Below are positions 33,348 through 41,830 of a DNA stretch of 41,830 bases, one piece after another. The stretch comes from Endomicrobium sp. (GTDB lineage Bacteria > Elusimicrobiota > Endomicrobiia > Endomicrobiales > Endomicrobiaceae), in contig JAISBM010000028.1 of the NCBI GenBank assembly GCA_031266185.1, positions 1-41,830 on the forward strand, read 5' to 3'. The translations under genes were made by a program, and so were the position numbers. Below the pieces are notes generated by a model that did not search any database, had not been told where the DNA came from, and saw only the letters and a list, made by a program, of their open reading frames with translations. Within the stretch, counting starts at the first letter, position 1. The number at the start of each line of letters is the position of its first letter.

Positions 33348-34649
33348 CTACAATAGCTCTGAAGCCAAAGCAGCTAAAGCACTTCTTTCACTTTTTGAAA
33401 AAGTTATATGCCCAAAAATTTCTTGACCTTTAAACCTTTCTACTAAATAGCTGAGGCCATTTGAAGATGCGTCAAGGTATGGATTATCTATTTGATAAGG
33501 ATCTCCAGTTAAAACTATCTTAGTGTCATGTCCAGCACGAGAAGCAATTGTCTTAATTTCGTGAGGAGTCAAGTTTTGAGCATCATCAATAATAATATAC
33601 TGTTGTGGTAAAGAACGACCTCTTATATAAGTTAAAGAATCAATCTCTATTTGCCCTGTACTGAAAAGATAGTCAATTTTTTCGTCTCTTTTTGCATCAG
33701 ATTGACCCTTGTCCATAAGGAATTCTAAATTATCGTTTATCGCCCCCATCCATGCACCCAGTTTTTCTTCTTTTGAACCAGGCAAAAATCCAATATCACG
33801 CCCCATAGGGATTATAGGTCTAGCTATATAAAGTTTCCTAAAAAGTTTCTCTTCTACAACTTTTTGTAATCCGCAAGCAAGAGCAAGAATTGTTTTTCCA
33901 GCGCCAGGCAAACCTATTAACGTTACTAGTTTAATTTCATTACACAGTAACAACTCTATAGCAAACTTCTGTTCTGTATTTAGTGGCTTTAGTCCCCAGG
34001 GCATAGATTTTTGATGAAAAACTTGGTATAAGACTTTATCTTTCTTTGAATACTTCGTTAAAGCGCTTTTTGAAGAACCAGCCATATCTTTTAAAACAAT
34101 AAACTCATTAGGATAAAATTCCTCATCTAAATATAAACTTTCATCTTTATAGAAACTATCTATTTTATCAGCACTAACTTTTATTTCTCTCCAGCCTGTG
34201 TAAAGCTCATCTATTTTTATTTTAGAAGTTTCATAGTTCTGTGCCGGTATACCTAAAATTTCAGACTTAATTCTTAAATTAACATCTTTTGTTATAAAAA
34301 ATACTTTCTCGCCTTTTTGTTTTAAACTTAAAGCTACTTGCAATATTTGATTATCAGCCTTTTGAGTTGTAAAATCTGAAGGTAACTCTACCTCATGATG
34401 GTTCATTTCTATCTTAATAACACCACCATTTTTAATTTTTACACCATCAGACAATTTGCCATTTACTCTTAAAGAATCAAGTTTTCTAGATATAAGCCTA
34501 GCACTCCGGCCTCTTTCATCGTTTAACTTCTTAAAAGAATCTAGCTCTTCAATAACAGTCATCGGGACAATAACTTTATTATCATCAAAAGCAAACATAG
34601 CATCTGGATCATACAACAAAACATTGGTGTCTAAAACAAACGTTTTCAT
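33348..34649 (-). CDS. PIN-PhoH ATPase (PhoH2/YlaK-like)
   Basis: This 433-aa protein has an N-terminal PIN nuclease domain (TFVLDTNVLLYDP at 3-15; acidic residues around VIEELD and KADNQIL) and a C-terminal PhoH ATPase. Walker A is LIGLPGAGKT and Walker B IIIDDAQN; ARPIIPMGRDIGFLPG is a PhoH signature. PhoH2 proteins unwind and cut RNA in an ATP-dependent way, and some act in toxin-antitoxin contexts. No antitoxin partner is clear here. The ATG at 34649 follows AGAGGA. It is the first gene of the three-gene nuclease operon. Confidence 0.92.
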   Translation of the reverse strand: MKTFVLDTNVLLYDPDAMFAFDDNKVIVPMTVIEELDSFKKLNDERGRSARLISRKLDSLRVNGKLSDGVKIKNGGVIKIEMNHHEVELPSDFTTQKADNQILQVALSLKQKGEKVFFITKDVNLRIKSEILGIPAQNYETSKIKIDELYTGWREIKVSADKIDSFYKDESLYLDEEFYPNEFIVLKDMAGSSKSALTKYSKKDKVLYQVFHQKSMPWGLKPLNTEQKFAIELLLCNEIKLVTLIGLPGAGKTILALACGLQKVVEEKLFRKLYIARPIIPMGRDIGFLPGSKEEKLGAWMGAINDNLEFLMDKGQSDAKRDEKIDYLFSTGQIEIDSLTYIRGRSLPQQYIIIDDAQNLTPHEIKTIASRAGHDTKIVLTGDPYQIDNPYLDASSNGLSYLVERFKGQEIFGHITFSKSERSALAALASELL

Positions 34650-34800
34650 ATTTAGTCCTCTTTATATTTCGGATTATTAATTCATAATCACGGTATCCGC
34701 TTCCATACAAAACGCCACCACTAGTACTACCAGTAATTTTTTTTGTCGCATCACCAATTACGCCCACATCTCCCGCTGCTGTTATGGTAGGGACAATCAT
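34650..34800 (-). other. GC-richer leader segment with a possible gene remnant upstream of phoH
   Basis: A 63-codon open frame starts at an ATG at 34800 (minus) and runs into the phoH start, ending at 34609. Its first 35 residues (MIVPTITAAGDVGVIGDA and on) look protein-like, and the DNA at 34690-34795 is visibly richer in G and C than its surroundings. I recognise no family. It may be a decayed gene end, a small protein, or a structured mRNA leader of phoH. Confidence 0.3.
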
Positions 34801-35136
34801 GTTTATATCTTCGAACTAAATTTACCATTTCACACATCAAAAATTAAATCATAGTGTATCGTTTTACTTCAAACACACAAATTTGTAATTGTTTAGAGTC
34901 TATCATAACTTCTTGCAAAACACAAGGTTTTAACAACACTACAAAAAAGCTAAACCAATTAAAATTATATGCTGTCAAAAAAATTGTTTCTTCTTTTCTT
35001 TTCGTAGTTTTTGTGGATTAATCTATAAAATAATATAAAACATTTTAAATTTATGCTCTTGAACAATTTGTACGTACACATAATTTTTTGTTAAAATATG
35101 TTTTCAAATTTATTGCATGGTAAGTTAGAGGGCTAC
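34801..35136. other. Divergent intergenic region between phoH and glyQ
   Basis: This AT-rich stretch without a supportable gene separates the minus-strand block from glyQS. It contains the glyQ promoter near its right end. I see no clear phoH promoter, hairpin or known riboswitch. Confidence 0.7.
35068..35097 (+). promoter_or_regulatory. Promoter of glyQS
   Basis: TTGTAC (35068-35073), an 18-bp spacer and TAAAAT (35092-35097) leave a leader of about 34 nt. An alternative pair is TTGAAC (35059-35064), a 16-bp spacer and TAATTT (35081-35086). No T-box motif fits in so short a leader. Confidence 0.6.
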
Positions 35137-35982
35137 ATGAATTTTCAAGAAATTATTTTTAAACTACAACAATTTTGGGCAAAACAAGGTTGTTTGATGT
35201 GGCAACCTTACGATTTAGAAAAAGGTGCTGGAACACTTAATCCTGCTACTTTCTTGCACGCTCTAGGACCAAAGTCTTGGAATGTGGCTTATGTAGAACC
35301 TTCAAGAAGGCCAACTGACGGCAGGTATGGAGAAAACCCAAACAGGTTACAACATTATTATCAATTCCAAGTACTTATGAAACCTGCTCCTAAAGATATA
35401 CAAACAATTTATTTAAAAAGTTTAAAAACTATAGGCCTAGACTCTAAAAAACATGATATAAGATTTGTCGAAGATGATTGGGAGTCACCCACGCTTGGTG
35501 CTTGGGGACTTGGATGGGAAGTATGGATTGATGGCATGGAAGCCACACAATTTACATATTTTCAGCAAGTTGGAGGTATACCACTAAACCCAATATCAGC
35601 CGAAATCACCTACGGTATTGAACGTTTAGCAATGTATGTACAAAAAAAAGATAGTGTTTACGACTTACAATGGAATGATGAGTTGACATATGGAGACATA
35701 CATAAGGAAGACGAAATAGAATGGTCTTGTTACAATTTCGAACATGCTGACACTAATATATTAAGGCAACATTTTGCAGATTGGGAAAAAGAAGCACAGA
35801 AACTTAGTCAAAAAAATTTGCCACTGCCTGCTTATGACGCTGTAATGAAATGTTCTCACTTGTTCAATTTGTTAGACGCTAGAGGAGCAATTTCTGTATC
35901 TGAAAGAGTTGGATACATTTTAAGAGTACGAACAATTGCAAAAATGGTTGCTGAAAAATATATACAAACAATATCTAAATAA
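35137..35982 (+). CDS. glyQ: Glycyl-tRNA synthetase alpha subunit
   Basis: This is the catalytic subunit of the bacterial alpha2beta2-type glycyl-tRNA synthetase, 281 aa. [18 protein letters not shown] at the start, [26 protein letters not shown] (class II motif region) and [30 protein letters not shown] are diagnostic. The ATG at 35137 follows AGAGGG at proper spacing. An earlier in-frame ATG at 35098 falls at the -10 region of the promoter and is rejected. glyS follows after 20 bp. These two are the only plus-strand genes in the window. Confidence 0.97.
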   Translation: MNFQEIIFKLQQFWAKQGCLMWQPYDLEKGAGTLNPATFLHALGPKSWNVAYVEPSRRPTDGRYGENPNRLQHYYQFQVLMKPAPKDIQTIYLKSLKTIGLDSKKHDIRFVEDDWESPTLGAWGLGWEVWIDGMEATQFTYFQQVGGIPLNPISAEITYGIERLAMYVQKKDSVYDLQWNDELTYGDIHKEDEIEWSCYNFEHADTNILRQHFADWEKEAQKLSQKNLPLPAYDAVMKCSHLFNLLDARGAISVSERVGYILRVRTIAKMVAEKYIQTISK

Positions 35983-36002
35983 CATGTAAATCGGAGTATA
36001 TA

Positions 36003-38117
36003 ATGAGCATGGCAAATATTCAAACTGCATTACTTGAAATAGGCGTAGAAGAAATTCCTACGTCTTATATTGACCCTGCTTTAGATCAAATTAAACAGTC
36101 TGCAACTAAAACTCTTACAAATTATGGTTTAAATTTCAACAACATAAAAACTTACGCTACTCCTAGGAGGCTTGTGCTAATTATTGAGGATCTTCATGAA
36201 AAAAGTAACGATATAACTGAAGAACTTTTAGGACCTTCTATAAAAGCTACAAAAGATACTAACGGCAACTTCACAAAAGCAGCGTTAGGATTTGCCGCAA
36301 AAAATGATACTACAGTAGAAAAACTGCAAACAAAAGTCACTGAAAAAGGCGAATATCTCTGTTTTACAAAAAAATTTAAAGGTGAAAAAACACAAAAACT
36401 TTTAAGAACAATTTTTCTTGAAATTATAAAAAGTATAAGTTTCCCTAAAAGTATGACTTGGGAAGAAAGTGGCTTTAAATTTGCTAGACCCATAAGAAAC
36501 ATAGTTGCTTTATTTGGCAAAAATATAATTAAGTTCAAAATTGCAGATGTTACATCTTCTAATTGGACAATAGGACTTCATACTTACGATAACAGAAAAA
36601 TAAAAATAGATTTACCTGAAAACTATCTATCTATATTAAAAAACAAATCTGTAACAGTAAATCAAGATGAAAGAAGAAAAGAAATAGAAAGTTCCATTAA
36701 ATCTACCATTAACAATATAGGCCATATATTGCCTGATCAAACACTTATTAACGAAGTAAATTATCTTGTGGAGTATCCTAGTGCAATTTGTTGTTCTTTT
36801 GATAATAAGTACCTTAACCTTCCCAAAGAAGTTTTAACAGTATGTATGAGAAAAAGTCAAAAGTGCTTTGCTGTAAATGATAAGAGTGGAAATTTTTCAA
36901 ACCATTTTATAGGAATAAAAAACGGTATTTCGACATATCAAGACATAGTTAAAGAAGGTTATCAAAAAGTTGTCTCAGCAAGACTTGCTGATGCAGAATT
37001 TTTTTATAACAATGACTTAAAAAACGGTTTAGAGAATAATATTGAAAAGTTAAAAGGTGTTATGTTTCATAAAGAAATAGGAACTGTTTACGAAAAGGTT
37101 TTACGTATAAAACAAATTGCTTTGTTCTTGAACAAAGAATTCAATTTAAATGTAGACAATGTCTTAATAGAAAAAGCTGCAATGTTGTCCAAAGCAGACT
37201 TAGTAAGTGAAATGGTTTTTGAATATCCCCAACTGCAAGGTATAATGGGCAAAATTTATGCTTTAAAACTTAAAGAAAGTTCAGAAGTTGCACAAGCATT
37301 ACAAGAGCACTACTTTCCATTAACTTCTCCCGGAAGTTTACCAACATCTAAACTAGCTTCTATAATATCTATGGCAGACAAAATAGATACTTTAGCAACA
37401 AATTTTTCTATAGGTTTAGAACCGTCAGGCTCAGCAGACCCTTACGGTCTTAGAAGAACAGCCATGGGTTTTATAAGGATAGCTATAGAAATAGTACCAT
37501 GGGAAGATTTATCGCAAGTAATAAAGCATGTTTTTGAGTTTCTCCCAGATCATATAAAAAATAACATAACATCAACAAACCTTCAAGATAAATTAATAAA
37601 CTTTCTATGGCAAAGAATAGAAAGTCTTATTGAAACTGAAGGATTTGATTCTTCCGAAATTAAAGCTGTTATAAATGAATCAAAAATATATGGAATTAAA
37701 AAACTTGCTTCATTAAAATTAAAACTTTTATCTTTACAAAAAGCAAAACAAAAAGGGGATTTTATTTCTGTTGCTGGCGTGTTTAAAAGAATAAACAACA
37801 TTTTAAATCAAGCAAAAAAACAAAACATAAACATTAAAACCACAGTAGACAAATCTTTACTTACTGAAGACTCAGAAAAAAATCTCTTTGAAAAAGTCAC
37901 AATTTCAAAAGATCTAATTGAAAAATATACAACAAATAATGATTACGATAAAATATTTGACACAGCCTTAGAATTAAAAACGAGCATTGATTCTTTTTTT
38001 GATAAAGTTATGATTATGGTAAATGAAGAAAATATTAAACTTAACAGAATTTCTCTTTTAATGTACATAAAAAATATATTTTCTGGTTTTATAGATTTTT
38101 CTATATTACAGAAATAA
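36003..38117 (+). CDS. glyS: Glycyl-tRNA synthetase beta subunit
   Basis: This 704-aa protein is close to the family's usual length (about 690). It binds tRNA-Gly for the alpha subunit. It starts QTALLEIGVEEIPTSYIDPAL, the conserved beta-subunit opening, with YATPRRLVLII next. The KSMTWEESGFKFARPIRNIVALF segment and the HD-like domain (LSKADLVSEMVFEYPQLQGIMG) follow, with SADPYGLRR near residue 480 and a C-terminal anticodon-binding domain. GGAG precedes the ATG at 36003. No stop or frameshift is seen. Confidence 0.97.
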   Translation: MSMANIQTALLEIGVEEIPTSYIDPALDQIKQSATKTLTNYGLNFNNIKTYATPRRLVLIIEDLHEKSNDITEELLGPSIKATKDTNGNFTKAALGFAAKNDTTVEKLQTKVTEKGEYLCFTKKFKGEKTQKLLRTIFLEIIKSISFPKSMTWEESGFKFARPIRNIVALFGKNIIKFKIADVTSSNWTIGLHTYDNRKIKIDLPENYLSILKNKSVTVNQDERRKEIESSIKSTINNIGHILPDQTLINEVNYLVEYPSAICCSFDNKYLNLPKEVLTVCMRKSQKCFAVNDKSGNFSNHFIGIKNGISTYQDIVKEGYQKVVSARLADAEFFYNNDLKNGLENNIEKLKGVMFHKEIGTVYEKVLRIKQIALFLNKEFNLNVDNVLIEKAAMLSKADLVSEMVFEYPQLQGIMGKIYALKLKESSEVAQALQEHYFPLTSPGSLPTSKLASIISMADKIDTLATNFSIGLEPSGSADPYGLRRTAMGFIRIAIEIVPWEDLSQVIKHVFEFLPDHIKNNITSTNLQDKLINFLWQRIESLIETEGFDSSEIKAVINESKIYGIKKLASLKLKLLSLQKAKQKGDFISVAGVFKRINNILNQAKKQNINIKTTVDKSLLTEDSEKNLFEKVTISKDLIEKYTTNNDYDKIFDTALELKTSIDSFFDKVMIMVNEENIKLNRISLLMYIKNIFSGFIDFSILQK

Positions 38118-38274
38118 TTTTTCTACAAATATCGTCAATGTAAGCATGACAACCACATAATTTTTAACCTACCAGCAGATCTCTACATACACTCATTCCT
38201 GCTAATCTAATACCTGGCTCTGGCTTGACAATTTGGTCAAACCTCCACACTGATATTAACGATTACTTGAAACA

Positions 38275-38358
38275 GAAATAGTTAGTTTGGTCTGCTTAGA
38301 ACCTGACCAGAGTTACCTCAAAGAGCATCTTATGAGCAATAAACATTTAATCCAGGTT
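38275..38358. repeat. Third, shorter copy of the intergenic repeat
   Basis: Bases 38310-38350 match copy 2 over about 42 nt with few differences (AGTTACCTCAAAGAGC, ATCTTATGAGCAA, TAAACATTTAAT). The left edge gaaatagttagtttggtct (38275-38293) is the exact inverse of 30735-30753 in the first block. The long right part of copies 1 and 2 is missing. AACCTG (38300) and CAGGTT (38353) form inverted ends around the core. Confidence 0.85.
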
Positions 38359-38450
38359 AGTTATTTGCTGACCTAGTTTTAATATCCAATGAAAGACAAT
38401 AAATAAACGATAAAATATCATACTAGCTAGATTTGGTGATTTTAAAAAAT

Positions 38451-38476
38451 TTTTTGTAAATTAGTTTTTACAAAAA
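38451..38476 (-). terminator. Weak AT-rich terminator candidate after rpsA
   Basis: TTTTTGTAAA (38451-38460) pairs with TTTACAAAAA (38467-38476) over a 6-nt loop, four bases past the rpsA stop, with a T-rich run next on the minus strand. All but two pairs are A:T, so its strength is doubtful. Confidence 0.4.
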
Positions 38477-38479
38477 TTG

Positions 38480-40165
38480 TTATTCTTCAGAAAGTGTTTC
38501 TCCTAAAGTAACTGTACTATTTTGATTTGAATACTGTTTTATTAAATCTTTTTCTCTCTCTAATTCTAATCTTTTTATAGAAATCTCTATCTTACGATTT
38601 TTTAAATCAACCTTTATTATTTTAGCTTCTATACCCTGCCCTTCTTTAAATAAACTTTGAGATCTTTCATTTAACATAGAAGAAAATTCATTGTTTCTTA
38701 TAAATGCTTCTACTTCTGATTCTAATTCAACATAAGCCCCATAATCTACAACTCTAACAACTTTACCTTTAACTACATTCCCTATTTTATATTTTTTATA
38801 AGGGTCTTCTTGAACATGCTTTAAAGAAAGAGATATTCTTTCATTTTTTGGATTAACTTCTAAAATAATTACTTCAACTTCGTCCCCTTTTTTTAACATA
38901 CTTTCAGGATTTTTTATTGTTTTGGTCCAAGAAAAATCACTTATATGTATAAGACCTTCCACCCCCTCTCCAAGCTTAACAAAAGCTCCAAAAGGCATGA
39001 TATTTGCAATAACACCTTTAACCTTTGTTCCTGGAGTATAATGTTTAAAAGCTACATCCCAAGGACTTTCTTGTATTTGTTTTACAGATAAAGCAATCTT
39101 TTTGGTCGCTTTATCTACACTTATTATTTTAACTTCTATTTCTTGTCCTTTTTTAATTTCTTTCTTCAGCAATGCTGCACTATTATTCCACGCATATTCA
39201 GACAAATGCAATAAGCCCTCTATTCCTGGCTCTATTTCAACAAAAACTCCATAATCCACAATTGAAGTTACAACACCTTTTGTTACAAGCCCTATAGGAA
39301 GTCTTTCGTCAGCATTATCCCAAGGATGTGGAGCAAGATTTTTCATACTTAATGAAATTTTCCCCGAACTTTTGTCTACCTTTAAAACTTGCACTCTTAT
39401 TTGTTGCTCTATATGAAGTAAGTCTTCAACTTTTTTAACTTTGTACCAAGCAAGTTCTCCGATATGCAAGAGACCTGCCACGCCATTAAGGTCTACAAAA
39501 GCTCCAAACTTTGTAATATTTGAAATTGTGCCATCAATTATTTGCCCTTCTTCAATTTTTTTCAAAGCGTCAGTACGAGCAACATCTTTAGCTTCTTGTA
39601 AAAGTTTTCTCCTTGATAAAACTACGTTTTTCTTACTCCTATAAAATCCTATAATTATAAAATCATAAGTTTGCCCAATATAACTATTTACATCTTTGAC
39701 AAAACGAATATCCACTTGAGAAACAGGCAAAAATGATCTTACACCAGAAATATCTACAAAAAAACCACTCTTTGTTGCTTTAAGTATCGTACCTCGTATA
39801 TGTTTAGATTGTTTAAATGATTCCTCTAGTTCATTCCATTTTGCCTCTTCAACGATTGCCTTGTACGACAAAATAGGACGCCCTTGATTATTTATAAACT
39901 TAACTTTTACAGTAGCACCTACTTTAAGCTCATCAGGAATCTTACCATCCTCAAATTCTGACTTAGGAATTATCCCATCAGATTTCATTCCTAAATTTAC
40001 CATAAACCCATCAGAATTCTCCTCAATAATAGTTACATCTAACTCTTTACCCAAATTAATATTCTCTAAAGAAAGATCGTAGTCTTTTAATAAGTCTGCC
40101 ATACTTACATTTTCATTACAGTCAAAACTTGTAATCACTTTATCTGAACTATTATTTTCTAGCAT
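38480..40165 (-). CDS. rpsA: 30S ribosomal protein S1
   Basis: This mRNA-binding ribosomal protein of 561 aa has six S1 (OB-fold) repeats, at roughly residues 38-104, 122-186, 207-275, 292-362, 379-449 and 466-534. Each shows the G-x-F/Y-V ... G-L/F-x-H/P pattern, such as ITKFGAFVDLNGVAGLLHIGE. The first two are the diverged ribosome-docking type. E. coli S1 also has six repeats and 557 aa, so this is a full-length form. GAGGAG precedes the ATG at 40165. It follows ispH by 18 bp in the plsC-ispH-rpsA order seen in several phyla. Confidence 0.97.
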   Translation of the reverse strand: MLENNSSDKVITSFDCNENVSMADLLKDYDLSLENINLGKELDVTIIEENSDGFMVNLGMKSDGIIPKSEFEDGKIPDELKVGATVKVKFINNQGRPILSYKAIVEEAKWNELEESFKQSKHIRGTILKATKSGFFVDISGVRSFLPVSQVDIRFVKDVNSYIGQTYDFIIIGFYRSKKNVVLSRRKLLQEAKDVARTDALKKIEEGQIIDGTISNITKFGAFVDLNGVAGLLHIGELAWYKVKKVEDLLHIEQQIRVQVLKVDKSSGKISLSMKNLAPHPWDNADERLPIGLVTKGVVTSIVDYGVFVEIEPGIEGLLHLSEYAWNNSAALLKKEIKKGQEIEVKIISVDKATKKIALSVKQIQESPWDVAFKHYTPGTKVKGVIANIMPFGAFVKLGEGVEGLIHISDFSWTKTIKNPESMLKKGDEVEVIILEVNPKNERISLSLKHVQEDPYKKYKIGNVVKGKVVRVVDYGAYVELESEVEAFIRNNEFSSMLNERSQSLFKEGQGIEAKIIKVDLKNRKIEISIKRLELEREKDLIKQYSNQNSTVTLGETLSEE

Positions 40166-40183
40166 TTGAGCTCCTCGGTTTAT

Positions 40184-41059
40184 TTAAATTCTCCCAATGT
40201 TCTCTTTTATAGTATCGCCAATTTCTTTTACTTTAATTTCAACACCTTTTATTATCCAGTCAGGAGTGGATGCCCCTGCAGTCAACCCAACAGTAGAAAT
40301 ATTTTTAAACCAACTCTTCTTTAAATCCTTAAAAGTTTCTATATGGTAAGTTCTAGTTTTACAAGAACATATCTGCGCAAGTCTAGTAGTATTACCAGAA
40401 TTTTTACCGCCTATAACTATCATTAAATCTACACTACAAGCAAGCTCCTCTGCAGATTGCTGCCTATCCAAAGTTGCTCTGCATATGGTGTTATATACTG
40501 CTATCTTATAATTTTTACTTAAAATATTTACTATATTATTAAAATTTTCAGAAGTTTGCGTTGTTTGGCTTACAATACTTAAATTTTTATTACCTTTAAA
40601 CATTTTCGCTTCTTGTGGAGTTTCTATAACAACACACTTTTTATTACCATAAGAAACCAGCGCAACTACTTCAGGATGAATTTTTTCTCCTACAATAATA
40701 ATATTTAAATTTCCTGCTGTTTCGTTATTACTCAACTCTTTTACCACATCTTGAGCTCTTTTTACAAAAGGACACGTAGAACCAATAACGTTAATATTTT
40801 TATTTTCATTAAGTTTCTTATGAAGGTCAAAAGGAATACCGTGCGTACGTAAAATTACATACCCATCTCGTACTCTACTTACAGATTTCAAAGTTTTTAT
40901 ACCTTGTTTTTCAAGACGTTTAACTTCTTGAGGATTATGAATAATTGGACCTAAAGTATAAACTTTAGATTTATTTTTTAAAGTCTTCTCAGCAATTTCT
41001 ATTGCTCTTCTAACACCAAAACAAAAACCAGCATTTTTAGCCACTTTAATTTTTAACAT
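40184..41059 (-). CDS. ispH: 4-hydroxy-3-methylbut-2-enyl diphosphate reductase IspH
   Basis: This iron-sulphur enzyme of the last MEP-pathway step makes IPP and DMAPP in the cytoplasm. The 291-aa length is normal. The three cluster ligands are C13 (GFCFGVRRA), C96 (STCPFVK) and C193 (TICRATLDRQ). The substrate residues H and E appear in THGIP and HPEV, and TAGASTPDW is the C-terminal signature. AAGGTG lies upstream of the ATG at 41059. It lies between plsC and rpsA, 33 and 18 bp away. Confidence 0.97.
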   Translation of the reverse strand: MLKIKVAKNAGFCFGVRRAIEIAEKTLKNKSKVYTLGPIIHNPQEVKRLEKQGIKTLKSVSRVRDGYVILRTHGIPFDLHKKLNENKNINVIGSTCPFVKRAQDVVKELSNNETAGNLNIIIVGEKIHPEVVALVSYGNKKCVVIETPQEAKMFKGNKNLSIVSQTTQTSENFNNIVNILSKNYKIAVYNTICRATLDRQQSAEELACSVDLMIVIGGKNSGNTTRLAQICSCKTRTYHIETFKDLKKSWFKNISTVGLTAGASTPDWIIKGVEIKVKEIGDTIKENIGRI

Positions 41060-41092
41060 ACCTAAAATTCACCTTGTCATTATATAAAAAAA

Positions 41093-41683
41093 TTACATTT
41101 TAGAAATCTCATCTAAAACTCTTTGCGACAAAACAACATAATCATTTTTAGTAAACTCTTTTGATGGGTATATGGGTTTTCCATATTTAATTTTTATTTG
41201 CTCAAATTGTAACATCTTATTGGTGTTTTCTATTTTCACAGGAATTAAAGGTACTTGTGCATTACAAGCCACCATTCCAGGGCCAGCCTTTGCTATACCT
41301 AACTTGCCATCTTTTGAACGTGTACCTTCAGGAAACATCAACAACAAACGCCCACTTTCTAATAATGAAAAGGCATGTTTCATTGCACTCACGTCTTGCC
41401 TGCCCCTTTTTACAGGAAAAGCATTTGTACGCTTTATCGTCCAACCAAAAATTGGTATATCAAATAGCTCTTTTTTAGCCATAAAGTATAGAGGTCTTTT
41501 CATCGCAGAGCCTGCCAAAGGTGGATCAAAAAAACTCGTATGATTTGGTGCTATAATAGCGCCACCTGTTTTGGGGATATTTCCCACGCCTTCAATGTCC
41601 CACCTATAAAACAATTTAAACATTATCCTAAACATTTGCCTGCCAACTAAAAACAAGAATGTAGATTTTTCTCTTATTTGCAT
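41093..41683 (-). CDS. plsC: 1-acyl-sn-glycerol-3-phosphate acyltransferase PlsC
   Basis: This 196-aa membrane-associated acyltransferase makes phosphatidic acid. The catalytic motif is NHTSFFD (H48, D53), and the glycerol-phosphate site is FPEGTRSKDG (117-126). PKTGGAIIAPNH and an IPVKIEN-type C terminus are typical. There is a hydrophobic N terminus (about 8-26). The start at 41683 has GAGG about 12 bp upstream, a rather long spacing. In many genomes cmk lies just upstream; here the sequence runs into the G run after 86 bp, so this cannot be checked. Confidence 0.93.
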   Translation of the reverse strand: MQIREKSTFLFLVGRQMFRIMFKLFYRWDIEGVGNIPKTGGAIIAPNHTSFFDPPLAGSAMKRPLYFMAKKELFDIPIFGWTIKRTNAFPVKRGRQDVSAMKHAFSLLESGRLLLMFPEGTRSKDGKLGIAKAGPGMVACNAQVPLIPVKIENTNKMLQFEQIKIKYGKPIYPSKEFTKNDYVVLSQRVLDEISKM

Positions 41684-41769
41684 ATATTTTTCAAAACCTC
41701 ATAAAATCTCGGATCGGAAAGGAAATATTTACACAACTTGCAATCGTGAGCTCCCAACAATTAGTTTGT

Positions 41770-41830
<61 letters not shown>

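Larger units (their letters stand above)
38118..38479. other. Convergent intergenic region between glyS and rpsA
   Basis: No gene is supported. It contains the third repeat copy and, beside rpsA, an AT-rich inverted repeat that may end rpsA transcription. A short bulged hairpin (GTC...GAC, 38134-38150) follows glyS but lacks a T run. Confidence 0.75.

Noticed and set aside
35098-35136. Upstream ATG for glyQ
   Set aside because: It directly follows the probable -10 hexamer, so it would not be in the mRNA; family proteins begin at the downstream ATG.
38134-38150. Hairpin after glyS as a terminator
   Set aside because: The stem is bulged and weak and is not directly followed by a T run.
41172-41543. 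123-codon plus-strand frame opposite plsC
   Set aside because: It is a shadow of the clear plsC gene on the other strand.
41710-41725. Illumina adapter at gatcggaa
   Set aside because: Only 8 bases match and the following bases diverge, so adapter origin is not shown.

Overview
The window is about 41.8 kb of AT-rich, gene-dense bacterial DNA using the standard code. It carries about 28 protein genes, five tRNAs and almost no spacer. All genes lie on the minus strand except glyQ and glyS. Gene content is Gram-negative-like: heptosyltransferase-type GT9 enzymes, nucleotide-sugar enzymes, large outer-membrane beta-barrels, and the plsC-ispH-rpsA block. A UhpC/GlpT-type sugar-phosphate antiporter, a decayed mscS and AT-rich short genes suggest a host-associated lineage. 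My best guess is Elusimicrobiota, class Endomicrobia (termite-gut relatives). This is inference from gene content and style, not from a marker search.

Layout. 1-3.2 kb: murC (cut by the window edge), queF and a UhpC/GlpT-like transporter. 3.3-7.3 kb: tRNA-Arg, a sigma-70 family factor, tRNA-Pro, panD, an mscS remnant, a dksA-like gene, a PLP amino-acid decarboxylase, tRNA-Val and tRNA-Cys. 7.4-9.7 kb: a YhiN-type flavoprotein, a P-loop kinase and a YhcH-type sugar anomerase. 9.7-18.8 kb: initiator tRNA, comF, then the most striking block: a 1769-residue SprA-like protein, a PorV/UPF0164-like barrel fused to a TPR-like domain, and a secreted protein ending in a PNPFNP/FlgD-Ig type sorting-domain-like tail. 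18.8-30.4 kb: envelope glycan genes (LtaS/MdoB-like transferase, ChbG deacetylase, GT2, two GT9, nucleotidyltransferase, GalE-like epimerase, UDP-sugar dehydrogenase) with metK and recA embedded. 30.4-31 kb: a non-coding repeat region. 31-34.7 kb: an operon of three nucleic-acid enzymes (RecB/Cas4-like plus RNase-H-like DUF2779 protein, PHP phosphoesterase, PIN-PhoH ATPase). 35.1-38.1 kb: glyQS on the plus strand. 38.1-38.5 kb: a third repeat copy. 38.5-41.7 kb: rpsA, ispH, plsC. The window ends in 61 G, almost certainly an artefact.

How it fits together. The SprA-like channel, PorV-like barrel and tail-bearing protein are adjacent, with a 25-bp overlap and a 6-bp gap. They look like the core of a type IX-like export route in a genome that does not look like Bacteroidota. 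The neighbouring envelope glycan genes could make the material to which such cargo is anchored, but this is inference. The rest is core metabolism and information processing, notable for mRNAs that begin a few bases downstream of tRNAs.
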